Notes under the pieces: generated by a model
What the model was told of the DNA's origin: nothing
Seen by the model: only the letters and a program-made list of their open reading frames with translations
The model's database searches: none
NCBI GenBank assembly: GCA_001600055.1
Contig: BCIV01000012.1
Span: forward strand, 186,474-250,473
Direction of reading: 5' to 3'
DNA: 64,000 nucleotides
Source of the DNA: Filobasidium wieringae
Lineage: Eukaryota > Basidiomycota > Tremellomycetes > Filobasidiales > Filobasidiaceae
Translations under genes and position numbers: made by a program
Shown: positions 33,201-45,910 of the stretch, piece after piece
Layout: every line of letters starts with the position of its first letter
Numbering within the stretch: position 1 is the first letter of the stretch

Positions 33201-36200
33201 GATGGCTGTGGAGCTCATAAGTCAATGGCAGCCTCGGCGTTAGACCTTCGACAGACTTACTGGTGGCCATATCAAACTCTGATAGATCCTCCCCATCGTT
33301 CTGCGCCTCCTTTGCAGGCTGCGAAACGTTAGGTTCCTCATCCTCGGCAACGGATGGCATTGTACTAGATTCAGCCAACGGCTGACGTCCAGCATCCGCT
33401 GCCAGACCGGAATACCAATCAACGGATTGGCGGTTCACCGCTTTTTGTTCCGATGAGGCAGGAGAAGGCGAGGGTGGAGAGTCATCTCTGGATGCCTCGA
33501 CGACAGGTGGGGCGGTATTGATATGAGGTGGGGGTGCGGCATCACCGACGACCTTACCTGATACCTGCGATGCACTTCGATCGTTTGTGACGGCTTTCCT
33601 CAAACCGGCACCCATCTTGATGGCTGAAAGCAAGCCGCCTCGGTTAGAGGGGTCGCCTCCCCCAAGCTTGGCTAGCGCAGCCTTATTAGCCGCAGGTGCA
33701 GGCGATGGGGGCTTCGATACGTCCCTCGAACCGGCCCCTCCGAACAGGGAGCGAGCGATAGCTTCGCGTTGTTTTCGGCTACCGGCGTAGTCTTCGTCGT
33801 CACTGCTATCGCTGTCGTTGTCTTTCTCGTCGATGACATCCCATTCCTCATCGTCGGCAGCATAGGCAGTCTTGGCAGGTTGCGGTCGACTGAAAGGTGC
33901 GGGAGAGGCAGACTTCGGTGCGACCTGAGCGGGAGGTGCAGGTGCAGGGGCAGGGGGTGGTGGAGGAGGAGCTGCATCTTCCTCCTGAGGCGCTTGTCTT
34001 GTTGTAGCGGCAGGTTGCTGAGCCCCTTGGGGCGGCCTAAAGAATGGATTAAAGCCGCCGCCTGTAGCAGGGGCAGCAGCTGGAGGAGGTGAAATCACTG
34101 ATGCAGAAGTGTTCTGAATCCTATGGAAGGGATTAGTACTGCTGGGAGCTGGAGAGGCAGCAACAGGAGGTGTAGGAGCTGGAGATTCGGCCTTTTGAAG
34201 GGCTTCTCGCCTCTTCATCATGGCTTCTTCTGCACGGGTAGCCTCTTCCTCTTCCTCTTGCATTCGCTTGAGCCTTGCTCGTCTCTCCTCCATAGCCTTC
34301 TGGTGAGCTGCCTCACGTTCTCTGAGCTCTACATCCTCGGCCGATTCTTGAGGAGCAGCGGGAGGCTGGCTGACAGGTGCAGCCGGCGCCTTGGGCACAG
34401 CTGACGAACTGGCAGTCGTTCTGGGCTTGGGAGGAGGAGGCGCAGGAGCCTTCTTCATGGCGCTCTTCAAGGGAGTAGCGGGGGCGGAAGGAGGTTCAGG
34501 AGCGCCTCCTCCAGCTTGCTGAAGTCTAGCCTTCCTCGCTGCCTCCCTTTCCTCTTGCTGTTTCTCCGCCTGTTTCGCCTTCTCCTCTGCTTCCTTCTTC
34601 TCTCGAGCGAGACGATCCTCTACGCTCTGGTCTACCGAATTCGAGCTAGAGTCTTCTGGAGGAGCCATACCGAGCGCTCGCATACGAGCGGCGAGCCTTT
34701 CCTGAGCCTGCTGTCGGATGAAAGCGGCACGCTCTTCCGGAGTCATACTCTTTGTCGCAGGAGCGGAAGTCCTGGTACTGGTAGGAGCCGGGGGAGCGGG
34801 AGGTGGGGAGGCGATCGCATCATGAGGAGCGGAGGGTGCAGGTGGAGGAGACCTGTCCCGAGCAGGAGGAGAAATGGGTCTCCTAGAAGAGTAGGAATCG
34901 TATTCCCCTCGACTGCCCCTCCTCTCCCGACTAGTATCCCTGCTTCCTCTTCGATACCTGTCATCGTCGTATCGATCCCTACGATCGTAATCTCGATCCC
35001 TATCTGAATCTCGATCACGGTACCTGCCATAAGTCTCGTTCCTCTTATCCCTCGCCTTGATTCCTTCCCTGGTCTCCTTCCTCTTCCTCTCCTCACGTTC
35101 CTCGATCTTCTTCTCTACCTCGGGCAATCGATCGTGCATAAGGTAAAGCAGTTCCCTCTCCAATTTCCTCCTCTCCTCGTCCTTATCGTCCGACCTCTTT
35201 CCCCTCGAGACGTATTCGATGTCATCCTTGACTCGTCTCACACGGTACTTCAAGTCGTCCAACTCCTGCTCCAACCTCTCATCCTCCTCTGTCCTCTGAG
35301 CGAAATCTGCCGCACTCCTGTCCAAGACCTTGCTAGAATTTTCCAAATCCCTTCGGATGGAAGACAACTCCTCTCCCTTGTCCTCGCCCTCGTACCTGAC
35401 TTGCTTTCGGTCCAGATGCCTGGCACTGGACTTGTACCCGGTAGCCCGAGAATCGTCATGCTTGTAGACACTGGCATCCTTTGCCTGATTGTTCCTCTGG
35501 AAAGTTCCAGGGAGATCGATCGAAGGGGAAGCTCGAGCGCTGTTATCGTTCTTCAACAAGTCCTTGACGAAGTCGACGGTGGAATCGATGTCCCTCATGG
35601 AAGGAGGGATCAGTTCCGCCGGGAGTTCGTCGGGGATCTCATTCCCGTTCAAAGCTGGGTAGCGTCGATGCTTATCAGCTCGAGTCTTCTTTCGTGAGAA
35701 TCGATGCAGACTAACCTCGATAGATGAGTCCCATAGCCACATGGAACTCAGGTAGGTTCAACTTCCCTCGATTGTTAACATCCGACATATTCCTGCCGAC
35801 CCACAAAAACCGATCAGCTTTCCAACTCTCCTTCAGTACAGCGCAAACGTCACTGACCAAATCTTCATCAGATCCTCCCTTCCCAATCCACTCTGCCCGA
35901 AAACCTGAGTAGCCATATTGCCCTCGATAAACCCACCGCCCTCTCCACCCGTCCACGCACGGAAGATCTGGTCATAGTCCTTTTTCTCTTGCTTACTGAG
36001 AGCCCAGGGAACTTTAGGGGTGGATACTTGTGGGTTCGAAAGGAGGGATTGGAAGGTTTGAGGAAGAGGTTGAGAGAGGGGTGAAGCGAAAGAGGGCGCT
36101 CCAGAGGCGTTGAATGGCTGTTTGGCATACAAGATGCTCGGTGATCAGCTATCGTAGTCGAGAATATTGTAACATCACGTACAGATGACATATTCCCGGG

Positions 36201-36803
36201 CATGAACGAAGCAGCCATCATTTGTAATCTAGGATCGTGAGGCATTCCCGTAGGCTGAGCCTGCAAGCCCATCCCTCCGTACCCGGTCTGTTGGGGTCTC
36301 ATTCCCATTCCTCCAGCAGCAGGGAATCCGGTTGCTTGAGGTTGCAATCCGGAAGAAAATCCGGTAGGTTGAGGTCTCATTCCACCCCCCGGGAACCCCG
36401 TAGGCTGAGCCGAGAGTCCAGAAGGGTTGAACTGAGACGAAGGAGGAGGAGCGGAGAGGAACGAGTAGTTTCCTCCTGAAGGAAGATTACCGGCTCCTCC
36501 CGCACCCCCGAACCTGTTCCCGGAAGGCTGTTGTTGCTGCTGCTGCTGCTGTTGCTGTGGCTGACCAGGGAACCCGGTTCGTTGCGGGACCATTCCACCA
36601 CCTCCCATCATTCCTCCTCCACTCATCCCCATACCTCCCATTCCAGTAGGTTGCATTCCCATTCCGGTAGGCTGCATGTTCATGCCCCCCATCCCCGTTG
36701 GTTGAGCTCCCATAGAATAGCCACCCGCGGGGAACCCGGTACGCTGTGATTGTAGGAACCCATTGGGGTTATTGTATTGTCCCCCTCCTCCGTATCCCTG
36801 CAT
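30236..36803 (-). CDS. CIN1: Intersectin/Pan1-type endocytic scaffold with EH, WH2, two SH3, DH and PH domains (Cin1-like)
   Basis: Start ATG 36803, stop TAG at 30238-30236, many introns. Order: Gly/Met/Gln-rich N-terminus with ten copies of [LM]xxQxTG (for example LQSQRTG, LQPQATG) and a Gln run; one EH domain (WALSKQEKKDYDQIFRAW to KLNLPEFHVAMGLIYR); a long charged coiled-coil and Arg-rich segment; SMTPEERAAFIRQQAQERLA; Pro-rich region; a WH2-like GLLSAIKMGAGLRKAVTNDR; SH3-1 (VRSLFPYEGQRDVDL...GWFPNNYVEEI); SH3-2 (AKASFPYAGNSDEELPF...PAAYLEL); DH (MFEFIATESAYVRDLQLIVE); PH ending in KEAQLWIRMINEA. This fits Cryptococcus Cin1, an intersectin in endocytosis and actin control. Only one EH is visible; Pan1 has two. 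Ark/Prk kinases recognise LxxQxTG. Confidence 0.9.
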
Positions 36804-37251
36804 GTTATCGAAATTACAATTAGATGTGTAGACGTCCGGTTTGATCGAGGATTATGTGGTCGTCTAGCGTTGTGAATAGTGGTTGGATCTCGGTCGTTTC
36901 AAATCGAGAATTGATGCTTTTTTCTCGAGGTTTGACCTGGTGATATGTATTACGTTGAATCCCTGACAGAACCAGAGCGATTAGAAGTATGTCTCTGTGT
37001 GTGAAGAGTAGTTGTGTATGTCAGTTGTAGTTGAATGAGTCTGGTTGATCGGTTGCTGCTACGTCACCACGTCGTCACTCAAGCCATCCCCGCGATCGAA
37101 AACGCATGGCCAGTAAGTCATATCGCATACCCATTTCCGGGTTTTCGATATCGCATGGCAATCCAGATATCGATCCAAGCTGATCAGCCGGTATAGTCAA
37201 TCTGGTCTCCATCTGCAGCTAAACCAACCCCGCAAAGCTCAGACACGTACC
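36804..37251. other. Divergent promoter, CIN1 / twin-CX9C gene
   Basis: About 450 nt. A possible ATG-GCC followed by GTAAGT near 37104 does not lead to a frame that joins the CX9C exon, so it is not used. No other feature. Confidence 0.4.
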
Positions 37252-37580
37252 ATGCCCAAACTAGACAACCCAACGAAACTGACAGGACTTCGGAAATTAG
37301 CAGGAGCTTCCAAAAGCTGTTCCTCCCAAGTGAATCCCATCCCTTCCGCTTGCCTCTCCCGCGTTTAGCTAAATTCGTCATCCCATCTCTTTCAGTCGAT
37401 AATATACGGCAAATGTATCGGTGCGAATTACGCTGAAGTGCATAAAGGCATGTGTCAGGAGGAACTACTAGCTTTCAAGGAATGCGTACAGGTTAGCACC
37501 CTTGTTGTCTTTCTCTAAAGCTGCGTGCTAATCAATGAGCCGGTCTCGAATGACAGAAAGCATTTGGGAGGAAATGGTGA
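37252..37580 (+). CDS. Twin-CX9C mitochondrial protein, NDUFAF8-like
   Basis: Exons 37252-37329, 37396-37491 and 37557-37580 join to 65 aa, all in phase 0. The sequence has two exact C-x9-C pairs: CSSQSIIYGKC (crossing the first intron) and CQEELLAFKEC. The YGKCI and LAFKECVQ context resembles human NDUFAF8, a complex I assembly factor imported through Mia40. The N-terminus LTGLRKLAGASKS is short and basic. The last exon has only eight codons including the stop (AFGRKW). Assignment to NDUFAF8 is from memory and not certain, but a CHCH protein of the intermembrane space is well supported. Confidence 0.8.
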
Positions 37581-38010
37581 TTTCCATACCGATCTGGAAC
37601 AAATCAGATTTTACATCACATCAAAAGTCAATTGTATTGAGGATTATACCATCATCTCGACCAGAACTTCGACCGATCGAAGAACATGTCACGCTGAACC
37701 CTTCCCGTTCTATCGATCGTACCGAAACTAGGTATTTCGTCATACCTGGTAGACATAGAGAGCGGCTGTTTCGGTTTGTTTCTTTGCTCGTGCAAGCGAG
37801 TCAAGAGTGAAGCATATTCGCAGAGTCCTATGTCTCGACCAAACCAATTAAGGCATAATCGACGGATCCAAGCCAAACCCGAATCGTTCTGATATCTTGG
37901 ATCTGAACGAACCAACAATGCAATATCATGACAATCCGTATTCATTCCTTTTGTTTCATCGCACAATGCAACTCGCATCCCGATCGCTCTTACTCAAAGT
38001 CACGAACGAT
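37581..38010. other. Intergenic between the CX9C gene and adenylate kinase (convergent)
   Basis: About 430 nt between convergent genes. No coding region or structured element recognised. Confidence 0.4.
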
Positions 38011-39306
<1,296 letters not shown>

Positions 39307-39436
39307 TATGAAAGACTGTAGACAAATGAATCGATAATCGCGGTATGATCTGTTGAGTACCAAGCCGGAACGACCATTTAGAACGAATGACCTACTCGAC
39401 AGCGCTTTTCTCTGAGAGAGAATAACGCATGCTCGT

Positions 39437-39848
39437 ATGCGTTACGACTGGATCGGGTTCGCTGCAATAATAATCGATGATATGCTTAGATATCGGTTCG
39501 CAGAACAACTAGGAGGCAGTCCGGATGTCAAGGAGCCATTGTATAGGGCCGGCCAGTATGTTGGCCTTCGAAAAAGGTTCAATGCCAGGATGCTTGAAAA
39601 AGGACGACCTCTAAAAGCAACCTATGCGTATCGTATCATATATGAAACGCGCGAGGATGACGGACAACACGCGTACACGATTCAGATCTTCAGAGGTTGT
39701 TCAATCTTTCTCTTCTGACTGAAAGGCTGAAAGTTCAGAATCTAACCTTTCGGGTGGTATGGAACAACCCGAAGTGCAGAGTAGCAGACTGCGACATGTG
39801 TGTATATATTCCGACAGTGAAATTGAATGCATCACTTCATCTCACTGA
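39437..39848 (+). CDS. Possible small two-exon gene, unknown
   Basis: An ATG at 39437 opens 90 codons (MRYDWIGFAAIIIDDMLRYR to YTIQIFR). A GTTGTT...TTCAG intron (39703-39744) would join a second exon that ends at a TGA at 39846-39848, overlapping the 3' end of the minus-strand KEN/D-box gene. The first exon has plausible codon use and helical character. No family is recognised and the donor is weak, so this may be spurious. Confidence 0.25.
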
Positions 39849-41259
39849 CTCGCCTTCCCTTGTCCCAGGCTATTCTAGGTGACAAGTCCAGCGGTCCGCG
39901 CCATTCTTCCTCTGTATAATCGTTTTCCGTTGGGAATCCCTTGGCGTTTGTCAGCAGGTCGCTTTGCAGCGAGTCCTGCTCTATCGGATCGAGCAGCGTA
40001 TATCAATTGCAAAAACGGGTCTTCGTCGTAGTCTTGAGAACCAGTTGATAGGTGATTCGGTACCGTCTCGTCAGCTTTCCGCCGCAAGTGCAATAACTAT
40101 ATTCACTCACTTCTCTGTCGGGTCGCGCTCACGTCAGCGGTCTTGGCGATGTCCAATTCCAGAAGGACCTCGTCAGACAGAACGTCCCAAGTAGACCCGT
40201 CGAGCATTGTGTAATGGTTGTCAGCAGTAGTCGAGACGAGGTAGTCGCCTTTGATATTCTGCTCGAAAGCTAGACTGATTTCCCTTAACGAGGTGAAGTC
40301 GAAAGGAGGGTCATGAGTACGCTCTACAAGAATTTCGTTTGTTTAGCTATGCATTCGACAAGCAGCTCAGAAAAGCCAACGGACCTTGAGCTCTTGGGGG
40401 CATGTATTCGACGTCGTCGTCAGTATCGGTAACATCGTTCTGAGCCGCCAGGTCTTGTTGTAATTGCTCTGCTGTGGTGCGGTCGAGGTCCGTTCCTTTC
40501 CGAGTGAGACTTTGCTCAGCTTCCTGCTCCGTTTCAGGAAGATCGTCTTCCCCAAAAACTGGCGAGAGCCCATCGTACGTATGGTAACCAGGACGGCAAG
40601 GTGTGACAAAGCGGTCTCGATTAGCGAATCCAGAGGTAGGCGGATCCGTGAAATCCTTGAAGGAGAGTTTGCCTGGGGTTTCATTAGAAACATGTCTCAG
40701 AGGGGAGTCCGAGATAGGATTTGGTGTGGATGTCGAATGTCGAGATCGACGACGGTTTCTGGCGGCAGAAGGCAGAGGTGTAGCTGACATGCCGGGAGCA
40801 GCACTGTTGTTTGCGAAAAGAAGTTTCGGTTCTGTGTATGCCAGACCGAATGAGAATCTCGAAGTATGATCTCGACCGAGGGTCGGGTAACATACCGACG
40901 ACGAGATCCATAGGACCACCCTGTGTCCCTTTCGTTCCTGACCACTGGCTTCCTTTCATCGAAAAGGCACGGCTATTCGTTGGTGTTCGACCATGGTTCT
41001 GCCCGTTCAATATCAGTGACGGTGCTAATCGAGCTGGCTTCCTCTCAGTCTTGGTAGCACCATGATCAAAGTCCTTAGCGACCTTAGGTCCGGCGGTGAA
41101 GTTTCCAAAGGGACGACCAAGAACGGAACGAGACTGTAAGGGCGTCTTATGGGAAGGTCCAGGCGTCTTGCGTGAGGTGTAGATCTCAGCGTTCTCCTTA
41201 TCAGGTCGGTGGCCTATCCCTCTTTCGGCGAAATGGATGTTATGAGGTGCATACATCAT
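39832..41259 (-). CDS. KEN-box and D-box protein, candidate securin
   Basis: Exons 41259-40896, 40831-40385, 40323-40133 and 39975-39832 join to 381 aa. The N-terminus carries a KEN box (RPDKENAEIY, about residue 20) and a D-box-like RSVLGRPFGN (about residue 43) among Thr-Pro sites (KTPGPSHKTPLQSR). The middle is Arg/Ser/Pro-rich then acidic, with VTDTDDDVEYMPP. The last third has DFTSLREISLAFEQNI, DEVLLELDIAK and ENDYTEEEWRGPLDLSP. A short-lived anaphase substrate with N-terminal degrons and an acidic C-terminal partner-binding segment is the layout of securins (Pds1/Cut2). Securins are poorly conserved, so this is an inference; another APC/C substrate is possible. Confidence 0.55.
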
Positions 41260-41715
41260 GGTATATAGTATTCACAGATCGCAGATTGTTGGGGGTCCAT
41301 CCATCCCGCCGAGTAGTATCGCAGTAGTGAGGTCGAGCAGCACTAGCTGATCTACGTTGTTGTTGAACCAGGAGGCGACGCGCATGGGCGACGTCATGTC
41401 CACGATTGTTTCAGGATCCGCAGTATGATTGCGATTCTAGAGGCCCTAGAGGCTAGAGGCCATGTTTACTGCAGTAGATATATTACTTCGATTATAGCAT
41501 GAGTGATTGACTGACTGACGTGCGGCTCATGCATATGAACGACATTGGTTCGACGTCGCCAGGAACACATACAGCAAGCCCAGCTTCCGCCATAAACGTG
41601 AAAACCCTGAGGTGAGCCGAGTCTACATTGACGTATAGAATGTGAGACTGATTCTGCATGCTACAGATTCCGACAATTCTAGTGAACAAGGGTAGAACTG
41701 GTGCAGAATAATTCA
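41260..41715. other. Intergenic: promoter of the KEN/D-box gene and 3' flank of NTH1
   Basis: About 455 nt, tandem genes on the same strand. The short sequence CCTAGAGGCTAGAGGCC near 41450 has a small internal repeat. No coding region. Confidence 0.4.
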
Positions 41716-43515
41716 TCAAGCTTCATACCCCACTTCCACTTTCATCTTCACCGGCATGTCTTCTCTCGTCTTTTCAAGCGTCGTAAATTCCACCACCTTG
41801 CGTCCTTTGCTATTCACATTGGCCACTCTCGAAGGGCAAGCCTTTTCCTTGCCCAGGGTACAAACGTCACATCGCGGTCCTACCGGAAGACACACGACCT
41901 GACCGAACCCGACCAGAACATGATTGATCGGTTTGAAAAGTCGAGGGGGTAGCCAGGATTGGAGATTCAGCCTGTCGTCCGGGAGGTCAGAGCGTTCACA
42001 TTCGCCTGTCATTCGAGAAACTGAACCTACCTGGTCTGCTCTGGATCGGTCGTCTTGGGCTTGTGCCATCCCAAACGACTATAAGGGAACGAAACCGTAA
42101 GCGCCTGAAGGCTCGTTCAAAGTCAACCAGGTAACTTGTAATCCACGTACTTGGTTATCCGATGCACGTGGACGTCGACTCCGATACCTGTGAGTGATAA
42201 AATGGATGATATGGTTATTGTAAACAATCTTTCTCGATGCGAACGATGACATACCAGCATTACTATTTCCAACAACCGATCGCGTATCGCCATCCGCATC
42301 GATCAGTATGTCTTGACGATCGAGAGCTCGCGCGACCAGCTCTCTACTCACATGTTCCAACCACACTGTAAAGCGAGGAAAGCCATCTTCGGTCCGACGC
42401 CCTTCAACTTGCACAACCCTCCCAAGGTCCTCGGAATATCCCCCTCTTCCTCCCCCACCCATCCGTCCTCTGTTCCCTCAGGTAGATCTTCCCCCTCATC
42501 TAATCCACCTTTTAGGATCATCTGAGCGGCGGATTGAATGTATTCCGTCTTTCGGCGCCAAAAGCCGACTTTATTTATACATCCTTCGACCGTTTCTTGC
42601 GATGCGAGGGAGAGGGATGAGGCGGTCAGACCGCCGGTGAGAGTGTTGTGCAAGTTGGTCACCGCTTGAGATGTCACCGGGTCTTTTGTTTGGGAGGAGA
42701 GCATGAGGGAGATTAGGACGTGAAATCGAATCGTCTGGTGTGGGGTAGAAGGGGAAGGGCGTGAATACCGGTTTTTGCTAGTAAAGCGTCAGGGAGATCG
42801 GAAGGCGCTTACTTTCGGATCAGTTGTCCTCTCTCCGTTCGGTGTTTCGCAACCCCTGATGATGGTAATCCACATCCATGCTTGAATACGCTATAACCGC
42901 CGCGCAGACCACGTTCGGATCGACTCACATCGTATCCACAGGCGCAACGATCCCCCTCCTCATAATCTCTATCATCTCATACTGTTTCTCCCACTTGGCA
43001 GGCGCCGGATGAGGTTTATCCAATTTCAAACGGACTGTAGGCTTTTTCGTTGATCTCTTGGGCTTGGTCGAGAGGTCTGGTTTCGTCTCGAATTCAAGGT
43101 CCGATGCAGGGAGAGGCAAGCAGGCGGGAAATTCTTCGAGATCCGTTAATGGTGAGGAACCTTTGATGTCTCTAAGCGGACTAGGGGAGAGTTTGATTCG
43201 TTTGCTCGATCTTGTGGTTCGCGTGGGGAGAGAACGTTTCGGAGTACGTTTTTCACTTGACGAAGGGGTGGGGACAAGGTCTGGTTCTGATTTCACTGCG
43301 ATTGGTTCTTCGGAAAGAATAGGTTCTTGTTTGACTACCTCTGGCATAGTTTCCGAGTTAGAGGTTGCCGAGTTGAGATGGGTAATGGATGGTTTAGATT
43401 CTTCTGCTTCAGGTTCGGAGGGTTGAGCGATAGGTACGGCTAGACCGGTAGGAGCGAGTTGATAGAGGGTTACTATTGGAACTGATGTAGCAGGGCTTTC
43501 CTGGCTACTGGACAT
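41716..43515 (-). CDS. NTH1: Endonuclease III-type DNA glycosylase/AP lyase
   Basis: Start ATG 43515 (SSSQESPATSVPIV). The 180-residue N-terminal tail is Pro/Ser/Lys-rich with nuclear-type basic clusters (TRTTRSSKRIKL). The glycosylase core has LISLMLSSQTKDPVT, INKVGFWRRKTEYI, the HhH LCKLKGVGPKMAFLAL with the catalytic Lys, and GVDVHVHRITNRLGW with the catalytic Asp. The Fe-S loop has four Cys (VCLPVGPRCDVC then CTLGKEKAC). The enzyme removes oxidised pyrimidines. The Cys spacing is x6, x2, x7, whereas the usual last gap is x5. An acidic insertion (DEGEDLPEGTEDGWVGEEE) interrupts the core. Confidence 0.93.
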
Positions 43516-43829
43516 GTTTGTGCTCGATGAAGGATAAGTAAGGGAGCCAGGAGTAGAGTGATGCAGCTGTTGATAATTGGCAGATCAGCAGAATCAAGTC
43601 GCTCCTGCTCGGTCGATCGGTGCGATCGATTATTGTGGATGACGTTATATACACACGTCGCCTCCAGCCAAACATCCGCTAGCGCTGTCAGTAACCGGTT
43701 CCGGTCCCGGTTGATTGGCTTTGTTGAGTAATATATTCGCTCAACTACCACAGCGACTACAGCTACAGCTATTACTCTACCACCATCTACGGGGCTACCC
43801 ACTACCACCCATCATCCCCTATCCACACC
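43516..43829. other. Divergent promoter, NTH1 / thioesterase gene
   Basis: About 310 nt. A CA/CT-rich strand precedes the thioesterase ATG. No other feature seen. Confidence 0.4.
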
Positions 43830-45564
43830 ATGGTAATCACATCAGATACAATAACCAAATGGTGGTCAGGCAAGGAAAGCTTGCTACCCTGGATACCTAG
43901 ACCAAGTCAGTCAAAACATATCATCATCACCAATCGACCTCTACACGAAAACTGATAAGCCATATCTTCCCATTATCCTTATAGTCAAGGTCTTGATCTT
44001 CATGATATTCCTGTTGAACGCAAAGTCCTGGCCTTTCGTATGGCACGGTAAGTTCTCCATCCGCTTTCCAGAAGCTTATCTCATACATAACCTTTGCTCA
44101 CATCATCGTCACTTCCGCCCTTGCTCTTCCTCGCCTACCTAAATCACTTGTGACCAAATCAGTCAAAGTCTGGTACCCAGCGATAATAGCTCATATCAAA
44201 GCTCGTCGAGTCGGGTTGAAAGAGTATTATAGACAATTACAGATCGGATGTCCCTCTCGGCCTTCGGTCGGCTCCGTTTCTTCGACAACGAAGACTGATG
44301 AATTGGAAGGCTCCCATCAGACAGGAGCGATCAAGGAAGGAACGTTAGAAGGAGGCAGGAGTCATAGGTTCGAGCATCCTTTCGGTGTCAAGAGCGTCAA
44401 GAAGTATAGAGCCGGGTTCGATGATTGTAAGTCAAAGCAAGCCCTACCTTGCTCCTCCTTTCGACCATATATCATGAACATCCGCTGACTGTTCCATTCT
44501 CATCACAACAACCTCTATCGTTACAACAATTCACTCCCTCCTGTCCTCTGTCTCACAACCGCCTTTAAATCCCGTTTGAACAAATACTAGGTGACTACAA
44601 CTACCACCTATCCAATTCCTCCTACGCCAAAAATCTAGATTCGGCCCGTATGCAAGCATGTATCGAGTTGTTTTCGCCCCTCTTTGCGCCTGGTGGATGG
44701 ATGGCTCTGGGTGGTGGGTCCCGGTCCCCTCCTTCACCGCCGATCGTCAAGAGCTGAACATGTTTACCTCTTTTTGACGTTTTGTTTTTTTGGTCGATTC
44801 GTTCGTGACGGTATAGCGGCTCATTATCATTATATCAAGGAGATCCCGATTTTCGCCGAATATGATATTCAAATTAGTATCGGAGGGTTCGAGGACAAAT
44901 GGGTGAGTCCATCTATCCTGAGCTTACGGTTATCGGGGGGATCTAGCGGGCTGATTGATATGGATCCGACTCACTTGTGGGTTTTCTAGATCTACTTGGT
45001 AGGGGAATTCGTAACGTTCCCTAAGAAAGGCAAGAAATCCAAATCCTCTCGTCAACCTTCTGGACAACCTGTCCCGGCTCCTATCGAACCTACCGACCTA
45101 GCTCAGGATAACCTCTCAGGACCCGGTTCGGAGGAGGAGATGAAGGATCGGATCGCCAAGCAGGTCATGCAGAAGAAACGGGACGACGGTGGGGTTTTGA
45201 ATTGTTTTAGCGTATCGGTTTATTGCTTTAAGATCGGGAGGATGACCATTCCTCCTGTAAGTACCGGTTGACACGTGTAGGGAGATAAAGAGCTGATCTT
45301 GAACACAATTGGATACTTTAGCGAGTCGCATTGTCTTTCTGCGGGTACGGGAACCCTTCGAATTGGGAACGAGCCGAACGGATGTTACTCGGTACCAAAG
45401 ACCGAGGAAGGAAATGGCTTCAGGGAGGATGGAAGGACGAAGCCGGCGTCGTAGGTGAAGAATGGGCGGGTGAGGAATTCGAACAAGGAAGGGAAGAGGG
45501 GGCGAGGTTGAAGGGAGGTCTGGAGGGGTTGAGAAAGGTTGTTGATGCGGTGCCAAAGGTTTAG
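43830..45564 (+). CDS. THEM6-like thioesterase-superfamily (hotdog fold) membrane protein
   Basis: Start ATG 43830. The N-terminus has a membrane segment after the first intron (VLIFMIFLLNAKSWPFVWH). The hotdog domain follows in short exons: KKYRAGFDDCDYNYHLSNSS, YAKNLDSARMQACIELFSP, GGWMALGG, AAHYHYIKEIPIFAEYDIQI and GGFEDKWIYLVGEFV. Then a Lys/Pro-rich insert, RIAKQVMQKKRDDGGVLNCF and a C-terminal part ending in KVVDAVPKV. This arrangement matches the fungal and animal THEM6-type 4HBT_2 proteins, whose substrate is unknown. The short Asp in the DCDYNYHLSN motif is the likely active-site position. Intron joins around the DCD and KWIY points keep frame. Confidence 0.83.
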
Positions 45565-45910
45565 ATGCGGGTTTGTTTTGGACAGGCCGAATAGGAGTTT
45601 TTATGAACAGCCATAGATGAGCCACGTCCTTGCGATTTCAACATGCAACATGTCAAGTGATAGAGGCCTCTATAGATCTATGATCTAGGTAAATCATGTA
45701 GATCGAGTGAGATAGAGGATGGAATAAAGAAGGGGTATGATATATAGATAATCCGACCCGGAATATTAGCTTCCGAAACATTCAGGTTCCGTCGCTTATG
45801 AGTGATCAGAGTGATCAGTGAAGAATGACAAGAGTGATTGATAGGACAGTTCGTCACCACTAGTGATCACTCCTTACTCTTGTAGAGCACCTCGCTATAA
45901 ATCCGAGCAG
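45565..45910. promoter_or_regulatory. Intergenic with clustered TGATCA palindromes
   Basis: About 345 nt upstream of the first DUF7918-like gene. AGTGATCA-type sites cluster between 45798 and 45870, including a GTGATCAC about 45 nt before the start codon. A similar GTGATCAC lies about 130 nt upstream of the paralogue at 47851. Binding factor unknown. Confidence 0.3.

Noticed and set aside
34516..35697. Long forward open frames opposite CIN1
   Set aside because: Leu/Ser-rich antisense shadows of the charged Arg/Glu repeats in CIN1.
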